Shown here in pieces: positions 56,381 to 64,000 of a stretch of 64,000 nucleotides of DNA. The stretch's first letter is position 1. Each line of letters starts with the position of its first letter. A program made the translations under genes and the position numbers. Source of the DNA: Hyphomicrobiales bacterium (GTDB lineage Bacteria > Pseudomonadota > Alphaproteobacteria > Rhizobiales > Rhizobiaceae); contig UCIV01000011.1 of NCBI GenBank assembly GCA_900472575.1, positions 1 to 64,000 on the forward strand. Direction: 5' to 3'. Below the pieces are notes generated by a model. It saw only the letters and a program-made list of their open reading frames with translations. It was not told the DNA's origin and did not search any database.

Positions 56381-57253
56381 TCAGGCTGCTTCTTTTCGCA
56401 ACGCCTGCCGCCGCTCCTGAAACTTCGCCAACCGCGAACGCCTGACCGGGCGCATCGAAAATACCGCGTCATGGAGCACCGTCAGCAGGTCCTTGCGTTC
56501 CTTGATGTTGGAAAGTTCTTCCCAGGTCATCATCGCCCCGACACGCGCCCGGATCGAGCTGCCGGAAAGCCGCTTGAACTCGCGGATCAGCAATGACAGC
56601 CTGAGCGTCAGCGACAGCTTGCTCGCAATGTGGAAGAGCGGGCCGTTCTGGCCTTCGAAATAGATCGGCACGACATTGGCCTTGGCGGTCTGCACCAGCT
56701 TTGCCGCAAAAATCTTCCAGGGAAGATCCTGCGCCATGCCGAAACCCTTCTTCGCGGTGGCGACGCCGCCGGCCGGAAAGATGATGATCGTCACGCCTTC
56801 TTTCAGAAGCTTCAGCGCTTCGTGGCGCGTCTGCATGTTGATAACCAGCGCTTCCTTCGTTTCCTCGAAGGAGACAGGCAGCGAATAGGGCGCCATTTCC
56901 GGCACCTTCAGCAGTTCGTCATTGATCAGGACACGGAACGGTCGGCCAAGCTGTTCGGCCATGGCCAGAACCGCAATTCCGTCGCCGATGCCGAACGGAT
57001 GGTTGGCGACGATGACGAGCGGACGCCCGTGCTCGACAACAGGCAGCCACTCCCCCTGCACGTCGAGTTCGACATCGATGAGATCGAGCATCTTGCCGAA
57101 CACGCGATCGGTCTTGCCGACGATGTCCTTGCGCCAGATGTCATAGAGGCGGGCATAACGGTCGCGGCCGGATAGTCCCTCGATGGAGCGGATAAACCAA
57201 CGCTTGAGGCGCGGATCGCGCTCGTTGGCGTAAGAGAGTTCCTTGAAGCGCAT
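56381..57253 (-). CDS. Lysophospholipid acyltransferase-family protein (PlsC-like)
   Basis: This 290-residue protein has the PlsC motifs of glycerolipid acyltransferases: IVANHPFGIGDGI (the His-x5-Asp box used by the ornithine-lipid/hemolysin-like subgroup), a block with Arg around FRVLINDELLK, and IIIFPAGGVATAKKG. It lacks clear membrane helices and is likely peripheral. A role in phospholipid or ornithine-lipid acylation is plausible but not proven. The ATG at 57253 (MRFKELSYANERD) follows a GGAGAC site; two upstream ATGs are less well placed. It lies 111 bases downstream of thrS. Confidence 0.78.
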   Translation of the reverse strand: MRFKELSYANERDPRLKRWFIRSIEGLSGRDRYARLYDIWRKDIVGKTDRVFGKMLDLIDVELDVQGEWLPVVEHGRPLVIVANHPFGIGDGIAVLAMAEQLGRPFRVLINDELLKVPEMAPYSLPVSFEETKEALVINMQTRHEALKLLKEGVTIIIFPAGGVATAKKGFGMAQDLPWKIFAAKLVQTAKANVVPIYFEGQNGPLFHIASKLSLTLRLSLLIREFKRLSGSSIRARVGAMMTWEELSNIKERKDLLTVLHDAVFSMRPVRRSRLAKFQERRQALRKEAA

Positions 57254-57363
57254 TCTGTCTCCGCGGAAGCTCCGCCCATTCATCACGAGCTTATAATATT
57301 TCAGTCCGATGACAATATTCTGACAGCGCCCGTGCATGACGGGCGCTGTCGATGTTTCAAAGA

Positions 57364-59382
57364 TCAGGCAGCCTTGACCTTGGCAGCCTTGCGGCGCTTG
57401 ACGTCCGGCGGCGTGGCTTCATCGACCAGCGAGGCAAGTGCCTCGTCGAGAGACATGGCCGTCTGCGCCTGCGAGCCGAGGCGACGGATGTTGACCGAAC
57501 GCTGCTCTGCTTCCTGACGGCCGCAGACGATGATCACCGGAACCTTGGCAACCGAATGCTCGCGGACCTTGTAGTTGATCTTTTCGTTGCGGAAGTCGGT
57601 TTCGACCTGCAGGCCTGCCTCGCGCAGCTGCTCGGCAACCTCGCGGCCGTAGTCGTCGGCATCGGACGTGATCGTTGCAACGACGACCTGCGTCGGCGCG
57701 AACCACAGCGGCATATGGCCGGCGAAGTTTTCGATCAGGATGCCGAGGAAACGTTCCATCGAGCCGCAGATGGCGCGGTGGATCATCACCGGCTGGGTCT
57801 TTTCCGAGTTCTGGTCGATATAGAACGCGCCGAACCGTTCCGGCAGGTTGAAGTCGACCTGCGTCGTGCCGCACTGCCATTCACGGCCGATCGCGTCCTT
57901 CAGCGTATATTCGAACTTCGGACCGTAAAACGCGCCCTCGCCCGGCAGGATGCCGGTTTTGATGCGGCCGCCCGACTGTTCCTCGATCGTCTTCAACACA
58001 TCCGTCATCACGCTTTCGGCGCGATCCCACAGATCGTCGGTGCCGACGCGCTTTTCGGGACGCGTGGACAGTTTTACGACGACTTCCTCGAAGCCGAAAT
58101 CTTCATAGACCGACAGGATCAGCGCGTTGATTCGCAGGCATTCCGCCGCCAGCTGCTCATCGGTGCAGAAGACGTGCGCATCGTCCTGCGTGAAGCCACG
58201 CACGCGCATCAGACCGTGAAGCGCACCGGATGCTTCGTAGCGATGCACGAGACCGAATTCGGCAAGACGGATCGGCAGTTCGCGGTAAGACTTCAGACCA
58301 TGCTTGAAGATCTGCACATGGCCGGGGCAGTTCATCGGCTTCAGCGCGAAGACGCGGTTATCCGCCTCCTCGTCCTTCGGATGGGTGAAGGCGTAGGCGG
58401 ATTTAACCGCAAACATGTTTTCCTGGTACCAGCCCCAGTGACCCGACGTTTCCCACAGCGAGGCGTCAAGCACCTGCGGTGCATTGACCTCTTCATAGGT
58501 GCCGGCCAGACGGCGGCGCATATAGGCCGTCAGCGTCTGGAACATGCGCCAGCCCTTGCCGTGCCAGAACACCACGCCCGGACCTTCTTCCTGGAAATGG
58601 AAGAGATCCATCTCGCGGCCGAGCTTGCGGTGGTCGCGCTTTTCGGCTTCGGCGAGAACGTGGAGATACTGGTCCAGCTCTTCCTGGGTCGCCCAGGCCG
58701 TACCGTAGATGCGCGTCAGCATTGGCTTGGTGGAATCGCCGCGCCAGTATGCGCCGGCAACCTTCATCAGCTTGAAGGCAGTGCCGATCTGGCCAGTCGA
58801 GGCCATGTGCGGACCACGGCAGAGGTCGAACCAGCCGCCCTGATTGTAGATCTTCAGGTCCTGGCCTTCCGGGATCATGTCGACCAGCTCGACCTTGTAG
58901 GCCTCGCCCTTGTCGGCAAACACGTCCTTGGCCTTTTCGCGCGTCCAGATCTCCTTGGTGAAGGCGGCATTCTTCTGAATGATCTCCTTCATCTTCTTTT
59001 CGATCTTCGGCAGATCTTCGGGCGTGAAGGGCCAGTCCTCTCTGCTTTCCGGATGGACGCGCTTGAAGTCGTAGTAGAAACCGTTCTCGATAACCGGGCC
59101 GATCGTCACCTGGGTGCCAGGCCACAGGTCCTGCACGGCCTCGGCCATGACGTGAGCGGCATCGTGGCGGATGAGTTCCAGCGCGCGCGGATCGGTGCGC
59201 GTGACGATCTCGATCTTGCCATCGGTGACGGGATCGGAGAGATCGCGCAACTCGCCATCGAGCGCGATTGCGACGGCCTTCTTGGCCAGCGACTTGGAAA
59301 TGGATTCGGCAACGGCAAAACCGGTCGTGCCCGCGTCGAACGCGCGAACGGAGCCATCGGGAAATGTAAGGGAAACGGACAT
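57364..59382 (-). CDS. thrS: Threonyl-tRNA synthetase
   Basis: ThrRS charges tRNA-Thr and edits mis-charged Ser-tRNA. The 672-residue enzyme has an N-terminal TGS domain (about 1-62), the editing domain with the zinc-type [11 protein letters not shown] and [10 protein letters not shown], the class II core (motif 2 [25 protein letters not shown]; zinc Cys in MNCPGH; motif 3 [15 protein letters not shown]) and the anticodon-binding domain. The ATG at 59382 follows a GGAG site; the frame extends 26 codons upstream without family sequence. It precedes the acyltransferase gene on the same strand. Confidence 0.97.
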   Translation of the reverse strand: MSVSLTFPDGSVRAFDAGTTGFAVAESISKSLAKKAVAIALDGELRDLSDPVTDGKIEIVTRTDPRALELIRHDAAHVMAEAVQDLWPGTQVTIGPVIENGFYYDFKRVHPESREDWPFTPEDLPKIEKKMKEIIQKNAAFTKEIWTREKAKDVFADKGEAYKVELVDMIPEGQDLKIYNQGGWFDLCRGPHMASTGQIGTAFKLMKVAGAYWRGDSTKPMLTRIYGTAWATQEELDQYLHVLAEAEKRDHRKLGREMDLFHFQEEGPGVVFWHGKGWRMFQTLTAYMRRRLAGTYEEVNAPQVLDASLWETSGHWGWYQENMFAVKSAYAFTHPKDEEADNRVFALKPMNCPGHVQIFKHGLKSYRELPIRLAEFGLVHRYEASGALHGLMRVRGFTQDDAHVFCTDEQLAAECLRINALILSVYEDFGFEEVVVKLSTRPEKRVGTDDLWDRAESVMTDVLKTIEEQSGGRIKTGILPGEGAFYGPKFEYTLKDAIGREWQCGTTQVDFNLPERFGAFYIDQNSEKTQPVMIHRAICGSMERFLGILIENFAGHMPLWFAPTQVVVATITSDADDYGREVAEQLREAGLQVETDFRNEKINYKVREHSVAKVPVIIVCGRQEAEQRSVNIRRLGSQAQTAMSLDEALASLVDEATPPDVKRRKAAKVKAA

Positions 59383-59502
59383 CTGAATTCTCCTGTCCAG
59401 TCCCGCCAACGAATGCGGGTGGTCAAAAAAGGACCGCGGCGGCTTTGGCCGAAGCGGCATCGAACGCGTGCGTGATAGTCAAAAATCGCGGCGGAGTAAA
59501 GA

Positions 59503-59865
59503 TTACGAGGCCTTTCGGCCCCAGCGCCAAAGCCGCCACGGCATCCATTGCCGATAACCGGCTTCAAGCGCTTCCGGCACCGGATCGAGCCCGCTCGTGC
59601 CGCCTGGCCAGCAACGCGCGACGCGAAACAGCGTCAACCAGAAACCGGACCAGAAACCATGTCTGGCGAAGGCTTCGTAGCCGTATTCGGAACAGGTCGG
59701 GATATGCCGGCAGGAATTGCCGATGAAGCCGGAGAGCGTCAGCTGGTAGAGACGGATGAAACCCATTCCGAACAGCCGCCCGGGCGTCTTGCGGAACGGG
59801 CCTTGCCAGTTGCGAGAGAAGCGTGGTGCGGGCTTTTCGTGGTTGCAGTCGGGGGAGTTGCACAT
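59503..59865 (-). CDS. yidD: Membrane protein insertion efficiency factor YidD
   Basis: YidD is a small peripheral membrane protein that assists YidC in inserting membrane proteins. The 120-residue product has the family's invariant core IRLYQLTLSGFIGNSCRHIPTCSEYGYEA, the Cys residues, and W-P-G-G-T-S-G-L-D-P-V-P. It has a longer Cys-containing N-terminus (MCNSPDCNHEKP), as I recall for several rhizobial copies. Here it is away from rnpA-yidC, next to thrS and a repeat element. The ribosome site for the ATG at 59865 is weak. Confidence 0.92.
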   Translation of the reverse strand: MCNSPDCNHEKPAPRFSRNWQGPFRKTPGRLFGMGFIRLYQLTLSGFIGNSCRHIPTCSEYGYEAFARHGFWSGFWLTLFRVARCWPGGTSGLDPVPEALEAGYRQWMPWRLWRWGRKAS

Positions 59866-59917
59866 CAGGCGTCGTCGCCGGAGGCGTTTGCCTTGCGTCC
59901 TTCGTTTGCGCGCGTAT

Positions 59918-60095
59918 GCCCCCCTCTGGCCTGCCGGCCATCTCCCCCACAGGTGGGGAGATCAGCTGGGCGCGTGCGCTCGACCTTCCGCAAACCTTGC
60001 TTGACTGCGAGTAGGAGCGCTTTGTTTGGCAAGACGCCTGCAGCGAGTCGATCTCCCCCCTTGTGGGGGAGATGGCCGGCAGGCCAGAGGGGGGC
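59918..60095. repeat. MITE-like element with 45-base inverted termini
   Basis: The left arm (59918-59962) and right arm (60051-60095) are inverted copies matching at 43 of 45 positions, with 88 bases between them. Each arm itself contains an atctcccc ... ggggagat hairpin. The element fills the gap between yidD and the IscU-like gene. I see no target-site duplication and no coding capacity. The arm sequence resembles palindromes I remember from many rhizobial genomes. Confidence 0.75.
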
Positions 60096-60112
60096 GGCCA
60101 CGGCAACCAACC

Positions 60113-60559
60113 TCAAGCCTCCAGCCTGTCCGCCTGCCTCGCCTCGATCTGATCGATTGCATCCACGACAGCATCGAAAGTCAGCATGGTCGAAGCGTGG
60201 CGGGCCTTGTAGTCTTTCACCGGCTTCAGATACCGCATATCCTCGAAACGGCCGGAAGGCCCCTCGCCTCCATCCTTCAGCATCGCCAGCATGTCGAGGC
60301 GCGCCTGACGCAATTCACCGGCTGTCGCGCCGACAACATGCAGCGCCATGATTGCCGAAGAAGCCTGCCCGAGCGCGCAGGCCCGCACCTCGTGGGAAAA
60401 ATCCGTCACCACACCGCCATCGAGCTTGAGATGGACCCGCACTTTCGAGCCACAGAGCTTGGAATGCTTCTCGGATGTCGCATCAGCGTCAGCAATCACA
60501 CCGGCGCGCGTGATATTTCCGGCGAACTCGAGGATCTTCTGATTGTAGATGTCGTCCAT
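60113..60559 (-). CDS. IscU/NifU-like iron-sulfur scaffold protein
   Basis: This 148-residue protein of the IscU/SufU/NifU-N family builds Fe-S clusters. It shows the Cys in HSKLCGSKV (about 36) and the Cys in RACALGQASSAIMA (about 60). At the place of the third scaffold Cys it has His (YKARHAST). I recall that this C-C-H pattern is normal in the alphaproteobacterial branch, so the protein may be a variant scaffold or carrier. The acidic Asp/Glu between the first Cys and the strand are not those of classic IscU. It is a single gene, divergent from folE. Confidence 0.85.
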   Translation of the reverse strand: MDDIYNQKILEFAGNITRAGVIADADATSEKHSKLCGSKVRVHLKLDGGVVTDFSHEVRACALGQASSAIMALHVVGATAGELRQARLDMLAMLKDGGEGPSGRFEDMRYLKPVKDYKARHASTMLTFDAVVDAIDQIEARQADRLEA

Positions 60560-60870
60560 GCAATGCGTCCGTTTCGTCGTGATCCGCGCTGGTGATCCGG
60601 TGAACGGATCGTCACGTAAAGGCTCTTGGGAATGCGCCTGTATCTGACTATATGTGATGCCTCGAAGCGATGATCAATAAAACAGGATTTTGCCAATTTT
60701 GCGCGTCAGCGGAAGAGAATACCTTGTCAAAAGCCCCGCCAGCGATCAGATACGGGCTTTGAGACCGGCTTGAACGGCGCAAACTCGCGCAGGCGAGCCG
60801 TCGGAATGCTGATGATGACACACCCGAATGTATGTCGGATGCGGCCTTGAACCGCATCGGGAGACAATAG
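60560..60870. other. Non-coding gap between the IscU-like gene and folE
   Basis: The 311-base stretch separates divergent genes and should hold both promoters. An imperfect palindrome around 60592-60615 (gtgatccg / cggatcgtcac) is visible. I see no gene, RNA or clear -35/-10 pair. Confidence 0.4.
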
Positions 60871-61509
60871 ATGGATGCGATTGTGAAGAATTTTCCGGCC
60901 GCCGGCCAGGAACAGGTGAAGGACAAGGCACAGCAGCCGATTCGTCCAACCCAGCAGGAAGCCGAAGAGGCAGTCCGCACGCTGTTGCGCTGGGCAGGTG
61001 ACGATCCCGCCCGCGAAGGCTTGCTGGACACGCCGACGCGCGTTGCAAAAGCCTATCGCGAACTGTTTGCCGGCTACGAGCAGTCCTACCAGGAAGTGCT
61101 CGGCCGCACATTCGAGGAAATGTCGGGCTTCGACGATATCGTTCTGGTGCGCGACATTCCCTTCTTTTCTCATTGCGAACACCACATGCTGCCTATCAAG
61201 GGCATGGCGACGGTCGCCTATCTGCCGAACGGCCCGGTTCTCGGCCTGTCTAAGATCGCCCGCGTGATCGAAATTTTCGGCCGTCGCCTTCAAACCCAGG
61301 AAAACATGACGGCACAGATCGCCAATGCGATCCAGGACACCCTGAAGCCGCGCGGCGTTGCTGTGCTCATCGAAGCCGAGCACATGTGCATGGAAATGCG
61401 CGGTGTGCAGAAGCAGGGCTCACGTACGCTGACCACCACATTCACCGGCGAGTTCAAGACCAATCCGACCGAGCAGGCACGTTTCTTCACGCTTGCCCGC
61501 AACCGGTGA
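60871..61509 (+). CDS. folE: GTP cyclohydrolase I (FolE)
   Basis: FolE converts GTP to dihydroneopterin triphosphate, the first step of folate synthesis. The 212-residue protein has the active-site and zinc residues in [15 protein letters not shown] and HMCMEMRGV, and the conserved [21 protein letters not shown]. The zinc Cys in HCEHH and the later Cys in HMCM identify the zinc-dependent type. The N-terminal about 25 residues are variable. hisI follows 18 bases after the stop, so they probably share a transcript. Confidence 0.96.
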   Translation: MDAIVKNFPAAGQEQVKDKAQQPIRPTQQEAEEAVRTLLRWAGDDPAREGLLDTPTRVAKAYRELFAGYEQSYQEVLGRTFEEMSGFDDIVLVRDIPFFSHCEHHMLPIKGMATVAYLPNGPVLGLSKIARVIEIFGRRLQTQENMTAQIANAIQDTLKPRGVAVLIEAEHMCMEMRGVQKQGSRTLTTTFTGEFKTNPTEQARFFTLARNR

Positions 61510-61527
61510 TCCGCACAGGTATCTGCC

Positions 61528-61992
61528 ATGAACATTTCAGACTTCCCTGCCCCCTCCGCCGACAAGGCCGAGCTTGAGGGGACGGGCCTCTTCACACCGC
61601 GTTTCGACGATAACGGCTTGATCACCGCCGTCGTCACCGATGCGCGCGACGGCGAACTTCTGATGGTCGCACACATGAATGCCGAGGCATTGAAGCTGAC
61701 GGTTGATACCGGCATCGCCCATTATTACAGCCGCTCGCGCAAATCGCTTTGGAAGAAGGGAGAAACCTCCGGAAACCTGCAGACCGTCCACGAGATCCGC
61801 ACCGATTGTGATCAGGATGCAATCTGGCTGAAAGTCTCCGTTGCAGGCCATGACGCGACCTGCCACACCGGTCGCCGCTCTTGTTTCTATCGGGCGGTAA
61901 CAAAAGATGACGACCGTACCATCCTTGAAATCAGGGACGATGCGCGTCATTTTGATCCTGAAGCCGTGTATTCCAGCAAGCCGACCGAATAG
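61528..61992 (+). CDS. hisI: Phosphoribosyl-AMP cyclohydrolase (HisI)
   Basis: HisI opens the adenine ring of phosphoribosyl-AMP in histidine synthesis. The 154-residue monofunctional enzyme (no HisE domain) shows [19 protein letters not shown], the metal-binding Asp cluster in [13 protein letters not shown], and the zinc Cys pair in [10 protein letters not shown]. Length and motifs are complete. It lies 18 bases downstream of folE, and the patatin gene follows after 108 bases with its own strong ribosome site. Confidence 0.96.
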   Translation: MNISDFPAPSADKAELEGTGLFTPRFDDNGLITAVVTDARDGELLMVAHMNAEALKLTVDTGIAHYYSRSRKSLWKKGETSGNLQTVHEIRTDCDQDAIWLKVSVAGHDATCHTGRRSCFYRAVTKDDDRTILEIRDDARHFDPEAVYSSKPTE

Positions 61993-62100
61993 GTAACCCG
62001 TCCCGTTCTGATCCAGCTGCCGCCAGAGTAAACGCTTTCGAAACCATCCGATGCGTTAATTAGCGATTACGCAGTGATCGGCTCAGGAGGGTATGGATCA

Positions 62101-63063
62101 ATGCTGAACTGGACTTGGAACCGTTCGGACCGTCAGGCCGCGTCACAGGACACTGTTACGGCTGGCGTCGAAAACCCTTCGCCACCGGTTGTGATTGCCC
62201 CTCCCCGTAAAGCAAAACTTTCGCTTGCGCTTGGCGGCGGTGCAGCCCGCGGCTGGGCGCATATCGGCGTCCTGCGGGCGCTCGACGAAGCAGGCATCGA
62301 AGTCGGCATGATCGCCGGCACTTCGATCGGCGCACTGGTCGGCGGCTGTTATCTCTCAGGCAAGCTCGATGAACTGGAAGCATTCGCCCGTTCGCTCACC
62401 ATGCGCCGCATCGCAGCGCTTCTCGATCTTACCATCGGCGGCGGCGGGTTGTTCGGCGGCATGCGGCTTACTAAGCGAATGCAGGAGCATCTCGAAGGCT
62501 TGGCAATTGAGGATCTCGATCGCCCATTTGTGGCGGTTGCGACCGAACTTCTGACCGGACACGAGATCTGGATCTCCAGCGGCTCGCTGATCACCGGCCT
62601 GCGCGCATCCTATGCGCTTCCCGGCATCTTCGAACCGGTCAAATGCAACAATCGGACACTGGTCGATGGCGCATTGGTCAATCCGGTGCCGACCTCCGTC
62701 TGCCGGGCCTATGAACAGCCGCTCGTCGTCGCCGTGAACCTGAACTACGACGTCTTCGGCCGCTCGGCCGTGGTCAAGCACAACGCGAGCGTCCAGACCT
62801 TCGACGAAGTGATCCGCGAACGATCCGACGAGGCCAAGGTCGGCGTCACCGGCACGATGGTACAGGCTTTCAACATAATCCAGGAACGCATTTCGCGCGC
62901 CCGCCTCGCAGGAGACCCGCCGGATCTCGCACTTCATCCGCGCCTGAATGATATCGGCCTGTCGGAATTCCACCGCGCGGGTGAAGCGATCGAGCGCGGT
63001 TATGAAGAAACCATGGCGCAGATCGGCGCCTTGAAGCGCATGCAGGAGGTCTTCGCCCGCTAG
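62101..63063 (+). CDS. Patatin-like phospholipase
   Basis: This 320-residue protein of the patatin/RssA family has the oxyanion stretch LALGGGAARGWAHIG, the nucleophile elbow AGTSIGALVGG (Ser) and the catalytic Asp in VDGALVNPVPTSV, so an active Ser-Asp dyad is present. Such enzymes hydrolyse phospholipid acyl chains in the cytoplasm. The first about 45 residues are variable and there is no clear signal peptide. The ATG at 62101 follows an AGGAGGG site by ten bases. Confidence 0.93.
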   Translation: MLNWTWNRSDRQAASQDTVTAGVENPSPPVVIAPPRKAKLSLALGGGAARGWAHIGVLRALDEAGIEVGMIAGTSIGALVGGCYLSGKLDELEAFARSLTMRRIAALLDLTIGGGGLFGGMRLTKRMQEHLEGLAIEDLDRPFVAVATELLTGHEIWISSGSLITGLRASYALPGIFEPVKCNNRTLVDGALVNPVPTSVCRAYEQPLVVAVNLNYDVFGRSAVVKHNASVQTFDEVIRERSDEAKVGVTGTMVQAFNIIQERISRARLAGDPPDLALHPRLNDIGLSEFHRAGEAIERGYEETMAQIGALKRMQEVFAR

Positions 63064-63101
63064 AAACGGGCGAAGCAGTTTTCAATGAACAAAGCCGCGC
63101 C

Positions 63102-63536
63102 TCAGCTGGCGATATAGGCCTTCATCTGCTCGGCCTCGAGCTCGACTTCGCGCATGCGCGCCTTCACCACGTCGCCGATGGAGATAATTCCGGCAAGCTT
63201 CCCATCGGTTTCGACCGGTACGTGACGGAAGCGGCCGGCAGTCATCATTTCCATGACCTCTTCCACCGTCTGCTCTTCACGACAGCGCGTCACGCCTGTT
63301 GTCATCATTGTCTGAACCGGCTTTTCGAGCGCGGCAACACCGTGGGTCGCAATCGTCCTGACCAGATCACGTTCTGTGAAGATACCGGCGATACGTCCCT
63401 CCAGACCGGCCACCACGACGGCACCGATCTTCTTTTCGTTCAGAACCGACGCAACCTCCAGCAGCTTCCGGTCTGGTTCGACCGTCTGAACTGCGCGCCC
63501 TTTGGCATCAAGCATCATCTTCACGGTAGTCGACAT
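63102..63536 (-). CDS. CBS-domain protein
   Basis: This 144-residue protein consists of two CBS domains (about 10-65 and 75-135), a Bateman module that usually binds adenine nucleotides. Landmarks are LNEKKIGAVVVAGLEGRIAGIFTERDLVR and RFRHVPVETDGKLAGIISIGDVVK. It has no enzyme domain, so it may act as a stand-alone regulator. An AAGGAG site precedes the ATG at 63536. It is convergent with the patatin gene. Confidence 0.92.
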   Translation of the reverse strand: MSTTVKMMLDAKGRAVQTVEPDRKLLEVASVLNEKKIGAVVVAGLEGRIAGIFTERDLVRTIATHGVAALEKPVQTMMTTGVTRCREEQTVEEVMEMMTAGRFRHVPVETDGKLAGIISIGDVVKARMREVELEAEQMKAYIAS

Positions 63537-63662
63537 GCCTTCTCCTTACCAATCCACATGGCCAATCACCGTGCCGAACATCTCCTCCTCCGAGACTTCC
63601 GGCACTTTCTCCATACATCTGGAATTGTAGATCGGCCCCGAGGCGAGTTCAAGCCGTGGCAG

Positions 63663-64000
63663 TTACAGCTCACGGTAGCGAATTGGATCAAAAAGCGAGA
63701 ACAGCAGAAAGCCGAAAAGAAAACCGCCTATATGGGCGTCCCAGGCGATATCACCCGCATTGCTGCCAATCAGCGGCAGACCGACGGCTACGAGAATATT
63801 TCCCAAGAACCACATGGCCGTGAAAATAACCACCGTGCGATTCGAAAACGCACCGAGGATCGATTGGCGAGGATAAAGATGCCCATGGGTGCGATCGTAG
63901 CCGCCGCCATCGGGAAAGGCGAAACGGCAGGAGGCCCCCATCAGCGCCGAGACCACACCGGACGCACCGATCAACAGGGTTTCCTCACCCCAGTGAAGGC
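63663..64000 (-). CDS. Rhomboid family intramembrane serine protease (5' part missing)
   Basis: This is a partial gene running off the right edge; the frame continues through HWGEETLLIGASGVVSAL without a stop. The catalytic Ser motif GASG and the catalytic His in the DAHIGGFLFG helix are present, with the intervening membrane helices and the end of the protein (DPIRYREL). It is therefore likely an active intramembrane protease. The N-terminal helices lie outside the window. Bases 63537-63662 contain no gene I can support. Confidence 0.92.
   Translation of the reverse strand, partial: LHWGEETLLIGASGVVSALMGASCRFAFPDGGGYDRTHGHLYPRQSILGAFSNRTVVIFTAMWFLGNILVAVGLPLIGSNAGDIAWDAHIGGFLFGFLLFSLFDPIRYREL

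Noticed and set aside
57352..59475. 707-residue plus-strand frame inside thrS
   Set aside because: Antisense shadow spanning the full ThrRS gene.
59866..60112. CRISPR array in the repeat-rich gap
   Set aside because: There are only two inverted arms, no regular direct repeats with spacers, and no cas genes.

Overview
The window is chromosomal DNA of a member of the Rhizobiaceae (an Agrobacterium/Rhizobium/Neorhizobium-type alphaproteobacterium). The DNA is GC-rich, with long shadow reading frames on the opposite strand. It carries a phosphatidylcholine synthase very like the rhizobial Pcs enzymes, a bacteriophytochrome of the HWE-kinase class, DUF6074 and DUF2336 proteins, and rhizobial RIME-type palindromic repeats. 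I assign this from remembered protein families, not from a database search. Most of the window is ordinary core genome. I see no rRNA, prophage, integrase, IS element or CRISPR array. There is one tRNA, tRNA-Lys(TTT).

Layout. 0.3-10.5 kb: repair and cell-wall block (mfd, sdhE, recG, DUF502 protein, glmS, glmU). 10.5-15.3 kb: four-gene ABC importer of the BMP/nucleoside type. 15.5-19.5 kb: pcs, a UbiH-type hydroxylase, an AEC carrier and ccdA, with two palindromic repeats. 19.7-24.6 kb: tRNA-Lys, small-protein genes and a MacAB-like export operon. 24.6-31.3 kb: a CHASE2-type nucleotide cyclase and a giant FecR-TPR-beta-barrel protein, divergent from a Pycsar-effector-like membrane protein and a small DUF486 protein. 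31.8-38.8 kb: ppiD-trpD-trpC-moaC-moeA and a photolyase. 38.9-47.2 kb: a ketopantoate-reductase-like gene, pyrG, secG, tpiA, a hydrolase, parE and pdxY. 47.2-57.3 kb: bacteriophytochrome, AI-2E-family permease, DUF2336 protein, flavin reductase and nitroreductase pair, a secreted protein of unknown role, GNAT, cupin and acyltransferase. 57.4-64 kb: thrS, yidD, a MITE-like inverted repeat, an IscU-like scaffold, folE, hisI, a patatin, a CBS protein and a rhomboid protease cut by the window edge.

Most unusual locus (24.6-30.9 kb). The cyclase and FecR genes overlap as TGATG, so they are probably translated together. The FecR protein appears to join a periplasmic FecR sensor fold, a TPR superhelix and a C-terminal outer-membrane barrel. 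The cyclase has a periplasmic CHASE2 domain. About 115 bp away and divergent sits a three-helix membrane protein with the Pycsar-effector (PycTM) pattern. I infer an envelope-spanning relay: outer-membrane/periplasmic sensing, inner-membrane cyclic-nucleotide synthesis, and a nucleotide-gated membrane effector. The cyclase keeps the Lys/Asp pair of adenylate cyclases, so this is not a textbook cCMP/cUMP Pycsar pair. The functional link is inference from gene content and position.
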